A stretch of 64,000 nucleotides of DNA. Source: Alentia gelatinosa (Eukaryota > Annelida > Polychaeta > Phyllodocida > Polynoidae). Positions within the stretch are counted from its first letter, which is position 1. Each line of letters starts with the position of its first letter. Position numbers and translations under genes: made by a program. Location of the stretch: the NCBI GenBank assembly GCA_950022655.1, contig OX465592.1:1292234-1356233 (forward strand), in the 5' to 3' direction. Below, piece by piece: positions 54,801 through 63,800 of this stretch. Below the pieces are notes generated by a model. The model did no database searches and had not been told where the DNA came from. It saw only the letters and a list, made by a program, of their open reading frames with translations.

Positions 54801-57800
54801 GCACTGGTCAACAATTCTATAAGCGTATTATCAGAGCAGAGTCTTCCAATATTGTTATATGCTTAGAGAAGTATGTACCTCTTACATTGCAGAAATGGAA
54901 GAATGATTTATCTATGCAATCAAATTATAGAAATTGTGCAATTTCCAAAGCAAGATATGAAGCCAAATGACCTTGTATCTCGATAGTTGAGGAGGTTGCT
55001 TCAGTTGGTACATTTGTAGTTGGCACTGTTCTTTCAGTTGTTGCTACAATGGTCGAAGTCTGTGCACTTTCTGGAGTACTTGAACCAGTCAAAGTTGTCT
55101 GAGCAAGTTCAACATTGATAGTGGTAGCAGTGCTTGGTTGGGTTGTCCCTGAAGTGGTAGGTTCTACTGTACTTGGCTCAGTAGAGAGTGCTTCAGTTGA
55201 TGCCTCTGAAGTGATATGTGGGGTAGACACATGAGTGCTTTGATCTGTGGTCATCTTTGAGGTGAAGGATTCTGTGGTCTCCAGTGTTGAAGTTGATTCT
55301 GTGGTTTGACCTGGTGTCTGGGACTCGGTTTGAGTGGTCATCTGTGTAGTGGGTAGCTGAGTACTTGCCTCAGTTGGCATTAGTGTTGAGGAAGGCCCAC
55401 TACTTGTTGTAGACTGGCTCTCTGTTGATGAACCCTCAGTAGTTAGATCTGTAGGCTGTGGTGTTGAAGAAACAGCCTCTGAGGTTTCTTGACTGGTCAG
55501 AACTGCAGTGCTTGTTGCACTTGTCAATGCTGAGGAAGAAGCACCTGTGCTTAAGCCAGCGGTCAAAGTAGGTGAAGTCTCAGGTACACTTGCTTCAGTG
55601 CTTCCCACACTGGTCACAGCAGCAGTTGTTCTTTCTGTGGATACTACAGTAGAGGAGGCCTCTCTTGCAGCTTCAGTGGCTGATGTAGTCAAAGTTTCAG
55701 TTGATGTCTCCTCTGATGTTGTAGGCACTGGAGATGACAGCGCTGTTGTTCCTTCAGTTGAGAAAACTGTGGAAGTAGCCCCTGTTGTACCTTCAGTAGT
55801 CATAGCTGTGAGAAAAACCTTGCATTTAATTCTATGCTAGCACTGTGAATCTCTTTGTGTCTTAAGGACTTGTTGTTTGGATCTAATCGTTTTCCTGGGC
55901 TAACAATTACTCAGAAATCTACAATATGTAGGAAAAGAACTCATATTTCACTCTCAACAGAAAACAAGGTGAGTATGAATGCATTTTGTATAGCTTATAC
56001 TCAAGAGATGAAAACCTTTGAAACCCATTTCTAGTAGGAGTAACCAATACCTTTAGAAACACAAAGACTTGACTACTACAGGTCAATTAGTAAAATGATA
56101 TATCTGCCTGTCATTGAACATGTCACCTGTCTTATTGAAGAGTTGGCCCTGAGGCAGGTCTGTGGAATTGTCTATGTACATCTCTATAGACAAGCTAGGT
56201 AAGGCAAAGGCAATATCTGTATTTTCATTACATGTCAGGGACCAAAGTTGCTCCCTTGTCTCCACTTCCCTGTAGATATTCTATGAAAGAAGCATATTAG
56301 CATTTACATATTGCATAGGATATTCCAAGGATTCATGGAAAGGAAATGGAGGATGGGGGTATCACCTGTTTCCTTTTGGACTTCAATCCTGACAGTTGTA
56401 GTGGCTTCAGTTGGTGACAGAGTAGTAGGGACTGTGGTTTCAGTTGATGAAATTGTCTCAGTCGAAACTTGTGTGGGCTGTGCTGTTGAAGACACACTTT
56501 CTGAAGTTGCTTGATTAGTCACACTAGTAGTAGCATTGGCAGTAGTTGCTGCACTGGTCTCTACTGAGGTAGGAGCTTCCGTAGTTTTCCCTGTAACCAA
56601 AGCTGTAGATGTACCAGCTGTACTTGCTTCAGAGGTTAGCATGGTGGTTGGAGCACTACTTGTTTTCTCAGTGCTTGGTACTGTTGAGGAAGCTTCTGAT
56701 GTCACTTCAATAGGTGAGGTGGATGAAATTGCACCAGTTGTTGTTTCTGCTGTTGATGTGATTGCTGGAGACACCTCAGTAGATGCCACTGTTGAAGGAC
56801 GTTCTGTTGTTGCCTCAGCTGTAGATGTACCAGCTGTACTTGCTTCAGAAGTTGGCATGGTCGTTGAAGGAGCACTACTTGTTTTCTCAGTGCTTGGTAC
56901 TGTTGAGGAAGCTTCTGATGTCACTTCAATAGGTGAGGTGGATGAAATTGCACCAGTTGTTGTTTCTGCTGTTGATGTGATTGCTGGAGACACCTCAGTA
57001 GATGCCACTGTTGAAGGACGTTCTGTTGTTGCCTCAGCTGTAGATGTACCAGCTGTACTTGCTTCAGTAGTTGGCATGGTCGTTGAAGGAGCACTACTTG
57101 TTTTCTCAGTGCTTGGTACTGTTGAGGAAGCTTCTGATGTCACTTCAATAGGTGAGGTAGATGAAATTGCTCCAGTTGTTGTTTCGGCTGTTGATGTGAT
57201 TGCTGGAGACACCTCAGTAGATGCCACTGTTGAAGGACGTTCTGTTGTTGCCTCAGCTGTAGATGTACCAGCTGTACTTGCTTCAGAAGTTGGCATGGTC
57301 GTTGAAGGAGCACTACTTGTTTTCTCAGTGCTTGGTACTGTTGAGGAAGCTTCTGATGTCACTTCAATAGGTGAGGTGGATGAAATTGCACCAGTTGTTG
57401 TTTCTGCTGTTGATGTGATTGCTGGAGACACCTCAGTAGATGCCACTGTTGAAGGACGTTCTGTTGTTGCCTCAGCTGTAGATGTACCAGCTGTACTTGC
57501 TTCAGAAGTTGGCATGGTCGTTGAAGGAGCACTACTTGTTTTCTCAGTGCTTGGTACTGTTGAGGAAGCTTCTGATGTCACTTCAATAGGTGAGGTAGAT
57601 GAAATTGCTCCAGTTGTTGTTTCTGCTGTTGATGTGATTGCTGGAGACACCTCAGTTGTTCCCTCAGTAGATGCCACTGTTGAAGGACGTTCTGTCGTTC
57701 CCTCAGTAGTCAGAGCTGTTAAGAGAAACTGTCAGTTTAATTCAGGTGTTGATTTTGTTGTATGACTTCAACGCTAGTCTTTCATTTATAACCAGTAGTA

Positions 57801-60800
57801 CCCACTGCAGTCCATGAGCTAGTACCATTGCTGATGCTCATGGTTGTGCTCTCTTATGATGGAATTATCACCTCCTGTTTTTTTAACAGAAATATGTTTA
57901 TGTGCATGCTACAAAAGTCCCCATGAGAAGTGTGAGTATGTCTTAGATAGAGTCTGAGGCATATTTAAACTGCAACCAGACACTGCCAATATCAAAAGAA
58001 AAGGACTGGTCTGGCCAGCCACCAATCAGGTTACCTTGTTGGTATTTTGCAAAACCTAAAGCATATGTCATTCTTACAAGTGTTACTATGGCATGCCATA
58101 AAACATAGGTTGATAAACTAAAGGGAGCAGAGGTGTCACATGCCACCATCCATCTTCTGCCATAAAAATGCATTCCTATTGCTAGTCAGCCTTCTGAAAA
58201 AAAACCTTTCTTCTGACTTGCATTAGTACTTGTCATCTATGTCATTGTTTATGTATTTGTTGGTAGCCTGGGATGGTTAACTCATTATCAACTAAGGTCG
58301 GAAGGAATTGTAAATGTATTGTTTAAAACCCACTGCTTATCATCTCTTAAACATAACCACCTGGCTGAAAAGTATTTCAAGGGAAGGCACACAATTGTGT
58401 ACTGGACAAGACTGATACCAAGGCTAATCCAAATCCCTTATGAAGATAATGGTCTATCTGTCTACCCGCACTGGTCAACAATTCTATAAGCGTATTATCA
58501 GAACAGAGTCTTCCAATATTGTTATATGCTTAGAGAAGTATGTACCTCTTACATTGCAGAAATGGAAGAATGATTTATCTATGCAATCAAATTATAGAAA
58601 TTGTGCAATTTCCAAAGCAAGATATGAAGCCAAATGACCTTGTATCTCGATAGTTGAGGAGGTTGCTTCAGTTGGTACATTTGTAGTTGGCACTGTTCTT
58701 TCAGTTGTTGCTACAATGGTCGAAGTCTGTGCACTTTCTGGAGTACTTGAACCAGTCAAAGTTGTCTGAGCAAGTTCAACATTGATAGTGGTAGCAGTGC
58801 TTGGTTGGGTTGTCCCTGAAGTGGTAGGTTCTACTGTACTTGGCTCAGTAGAGAGTGCTTCAGTTGATGCCTCTGAAGTGATATGTGGGGTAGACACATG
58901 AGTGCTTTGATCTGTGGTCATCTTTGAGGTGAAGGATTCTGTGGTCTCACGTGTTGAAGTTGATTCTGTGGTTTGACCTGGTGTCTGGGACTCGGTTTGA
59001 GTGGTCATCTGTGTAGTGGGTAGCTGAGTACTTGCCTCAGTTGGCATTAGTGTTGAGGAAGGCCCACTACTTGTTGTAGACTGGCTCTCTGTTGATGAAC
59101 CCTCAATAGTTAGATCTGTAGGCTGTGGTGTTGAAGAAACAGCCTCTGAGGTTTCTTGACTGGTCAGAACTGCAGAGCTTGTTGCACTTGTCAATGCTGA
59201 GGAAGAAGCACCTGTGCTTAAGCCAGCGGTCAAAGTAGGTGAAGTCTCAGGTACACTTGCTTCAGTGCTTCCCACACTGGTCACAGCAGCAGTTGTTCTT
59301 TCTGTGGATACTACAGTAGAGGAGGCCTCTCTTGCAGCTTCAGTGGCTGATGTAGTCAAAGTTTCAGTTGATGTCTCCTCTGATGTTGTAGGCACTGGAG
59401 ATGACAGCGCTGTTGTTCCTTCAGTTGAGAAAACTGTGGAAGTAGCCCCTGTTGTACCTTCAGTAGTCATAGCTGTGAGAAAAACCTTGCATTTAATTCT
59501 ATGCTAGCACTGTGAATCTCTTTGTGTCTTAAGGACTTGTTGTTTGGATCTAATCGTTTTCCTGGGCTAACAATTACTCAGAAATCTACAATATGTAGGA
59601 AAAGAACTCATATTTCACTCTCAACAGAAAACAAGGTGAGTATGAATGCATTTTGTATAGCTTATACTCAAGAGATGAAAACCTTTGAAACCCATTTCTA
59701 GTAGGAGTAACCAATACCTTTAGAAACACAAAGACTTGACTACTACAGGTCAATTAGTAAAATGATATATCTGCCTGTCATTGAACATGTCACCTGTCTT
59801 ATTGAAGAGTTGGCCCTGAGGCAGGTCTGTGGAATTGTCTATGTACATCTCTATAGACAAGCTAGGTAAGGCAAAGGCAATATCTGTATTTTCATTACAT
59901 GTCAGGGACCAAAGTTGCTCCCTTGTCTCCACTTCCCTGTAGATATTCTATGAAAGAAGCATATTAGCATTTACATATTGCATAGGATATTCCAAGGATT
60001 CATGGAAAGGAAATGGAGGATGGGGGTATCACCTGTTTCCTTTTGGACTTCAATCCTGACAGTTGTAGTGGCTTCAGTTGGTGACAGAGTAGTAGGGACT
60101 GTGGTTTCAGTTGCTGAAATTGTCTCAGTCGAAACTTGTGTGGGCTGTGCTGTTGAAGACACACTTTCTGAAGTTGCTTGATTAGTCACACTAGTAGTAG
60201 CACTTGCAGTAGTTGCTGCACTGGTCTCTACTGAGGTAGGAGCTTCCGTAGTTTTCCCTGTAACCAAAGCTGTAGATGTACCAGCTGTACTTGCTTCAGA
60301 GGTTAGCATGGTGGTTGGAGCACTACTTGTTTTCTCAGTGCTTGGTACTGTTGAGGAAGCTTCTGATGTCACTTCAATAGGTGAGGTGGATGAAATTGCA
60401 CCAGTTGTTGTTTCTGCTGTTGATGTGATTGCTGGAGACACCTCAGTAGATGCCACTGTTGAAGGACGTTCTGTTGTTGCCTCAGCTGTAGATGTACCAG
60501 CTGTACTTGCTTCAGAAGTTGGCATGGTCGTTGAAGGAGCACTACTTGTTTTCTCAGTGCTTGGTACTGTTGAGGAAGCTTCTGATGTCACTTCAATAGG
60601 TGAGGTGGATGAAATTGCACCAGTTGTTGTTTCTGCTGTTGATGTGATTGCTGGAGACACCTCAGTAGATGCCACTGTTGAAGGACGTTCTGTTGTTGCC
60701 TCAGCTGTAGATGTACCAGCTGTACTTGCTTCAGAAGTTGGCATGGTCGTTGAAGGAGCACTACTTGTTTTCTCAGTGCTTGGTACTGTTGAGGAAGCTT

Positions 60801-63800
60801 CTGATGTCACTTCAATAGGTGAGGTAGATGAAATTGCTCCAGTTGTTGTTTCTGCTGTTGATGTGATTGCTGGAGACACCTCAGTAGATGCCACTGTTGA
60901 AGGACGTTCTGTTGTTGCCTCAGCTGTAGATGTACCAGCTGTACTTGCTTCAGAAGTTGGCATGGTCGTTGAAGGAGCACTACTTGTTTTCTCAGTGCTT
61001 GGTACTGTTGAGGAAGCTTCTGATGTCACTTCAATAGGTGAGGTGGATGAAATTGCACCAGTTGTTGTTTCTGCTGTTGATGTGATTGCTGGAGACACCT
61101 CAGTAGATGCCACTGTTGAAGGACGTTCTGTTGTTGCCTCAGCTGTAGATGTACCAGCTGTACTTGCTTCAGAAGTTGGCATGGTCGTTGAAGGAGCACT
61201 ACTTGTTTTCTCAGTGCTTGGTACTGTTGAGGAAGCTTCTGATGTCACTTCAATAGGTGAGGTAGATGAAATTGCTCCAGTTGTTGTTTCTGCTGTTGAT
61301 GTGATTGCTGGAGACACCTCAGTTGTTCCCTCAGTAGATGCCACTGTTGAAGGACGTTCTGTCGTTCCCTCAGTAGTCAGAGCTGTTAAGAGAAACTGTC
61401 AGCTTAATTCAGGTGTTGATTTTGTTGTATGACTTCAACGCTAGTCTTTCATTTATAACCAGTAGTACCCACTGCAGTCCATGAGCTAGTACCATTGCTG
61501 ATGCTCATGGTTGTGCTCTCTTATGATGGAATTATCACCTCCTGTTTTTTTAACAGAAATATGTTTATGTGCATGCTACAAAAGTCCCCATGAGAAGTGT
61601 GAGTATGTCTTAGATAGAGTCTGAGGCATATTTAAACTGCAACCAGACACTGCCAATATCAAAAGAAAAGGACTGGTCTGGCCAGCCACCAATCAGGTTA
61701 CCTTGTTGGTATTTTGCAAAACCTAAAGCATATGTCATTCTTACAAGTGTTACTATGGCATGCCATAAAACATAGGTTGATAAACTAAAGGGAGCAGAGG
61801 TGTCACATGCCACCATCCATCTTCTGCCATAAAAATGCATTCCTATTGCTAGTCAGCCTTCTAAAAAAAAACCTTTCTTCTGACTTGCATTAGTACTTGT
61901 CATCTATGTCATTGTTTATGTATTTGTTGGTAGCCTGGGATGGTTAACTCATTATCAACTAAGGTCGGAAGGAATTGTAAATGTATTGTTTAAAACCCAC
62001 TGCTTATCATCTCTTAAACATAACCACCTGGCTGAAAAGTATTTCAAGGGAAGGCACACAATTGTGTACTGGACAAGACTGATACCAAGGCTAATCCAAA
62101 TCCCTTATGAAGATAATGGTCTATCTGTCTACCCGCACTGGTCAACAATTCTATAAGCGTATTATCAGAACAGAGTCTTCCAATATTGTTATATGCTTAG
62201 AGAAGTATGTACCTCTTACATTGCAGAAATGGAAGAATGATTTATCTATGCAATCAAATTATAGAAATTGTGCAATTTCCAAAGCAAGATATGAAGCCAA
62301 ATGACCTTGTATCTCGATAGTTGAGGAGGTTGCTTCAGTTGGTACATTTGTAGTTGGCACTGTTCTTTCAGTTGTTGCTACAATGGTCGAAGTCTGTGCA
62401 CTTTCTGGAGTACTTGAACCAGTCAAAGTTGTCTGAGCAAGTTCAACATTGATAGTGGTAGCAGTGCTTGGTTGGGTTGTCCCTGAAGTGGTAGGTTCTA
62501 CTGTACTTGGCTCAGTAGAGAGTGCTTCAGTTGATGCCTCTGAAGTGATATGTGGGGTAGACACATGAGTGCTTTGATCTGTGGTCATCTTTGAGGTGAA
62601 GGATTCTGTGGTCTCACGTGTTGAAGTTGATTCTGTGGTTTGACCTGGTGTCTGGGACTCGGTTTGAGTGGTCATCTGTGTAGTGGGTAGCTGAGTACTT
62701 GCCTCAGTTGGCATTAGTGTTGAGGAAGGCCCACTACTTGTTGTAGACTGGCTCTCTGTTGATGAACCCTCAGTAGTTAGATCTGTAGGCTGTGGTGTTG
62801 AAGAAACAGCCTCTGAGGTTTCTTGACTGGTCAGAACTGCAGTGCTTGTTGCACTTGTCAATGCTGAGGAAGAAGCACCTGTGCTTAAGCCAGCGGTCAA
62901 AGTAGGTGAAGTCTCAGGTACGCTTGCTTCAGTGCTTCCCACACTGGTCACAGCAGCAGTTGTTCTTTCTGTGGATACTACAGTAGAGGAGGCCTCTCTT
63001 GCAGCTTCAGTGGCTGATGTAGTCAAAGTTTCAGTTGATGTCTCCTCTGATGTTGTAGGCACTGGAGATGACAGCGCTGTTGTTCCTTCAGTTGAGAAAA
63101 CTGTGGAAGTAGCCCCTGTTGTACCTTCAGTAGTCATAGCTGTGAGAAAAACCTTGCATTTAATTCTATGCTAGCACTGTGAATCTCTTTGTGTCTTAAG
63201 GACTTGTTGTTTGGATCTAATCGTTTTCCTGGGCTAACAATTACTCAGAAATCTACAATATGTAGGAAAAGAACTCATATTTCACTCTCAACAGAAAACA
63301 AGGTGAGTATGAATGCATTTTGTATAGCTTATACTCAAGAGATGAAAACCTTTGAAACCCATTTCTAGTAGGAGTAACCAATACCTTTAGAAACACAAAG
63401 ACTTGACTACTACAGGTCAATTAGTAAAATGATATATCTGCCTGTCATTGAACATGTCACCTGTCTTATTGAAGAGTTGGCCCTGAGGCAGGTCTGTGGA
63501 ATTGTCTATGTACATCTCTATAGACAAGCTAGGTAAGGCAAAGGCAATATCTGTATTTTCATTACATGTCAGGGACCAAAGTTGCTCCCTTGTCTCCACT
63601 TCCCTGTAGATATTCTATGAAAGAAGCATATTAGCATTTACATATTGCATAGGATATTCCAAGGATTCATGGAAAGGAAATGGAGGATGGAGGTATCACC
63701 TGTTTCCTCTTGGACTTCAATCCTGACAGTTGTAGTGGCTTCAGTTGGTGACAGAGTAGTAGGGACTGTGGTTTCAGTTGCTGAAATTGTCTCAGTCGAA

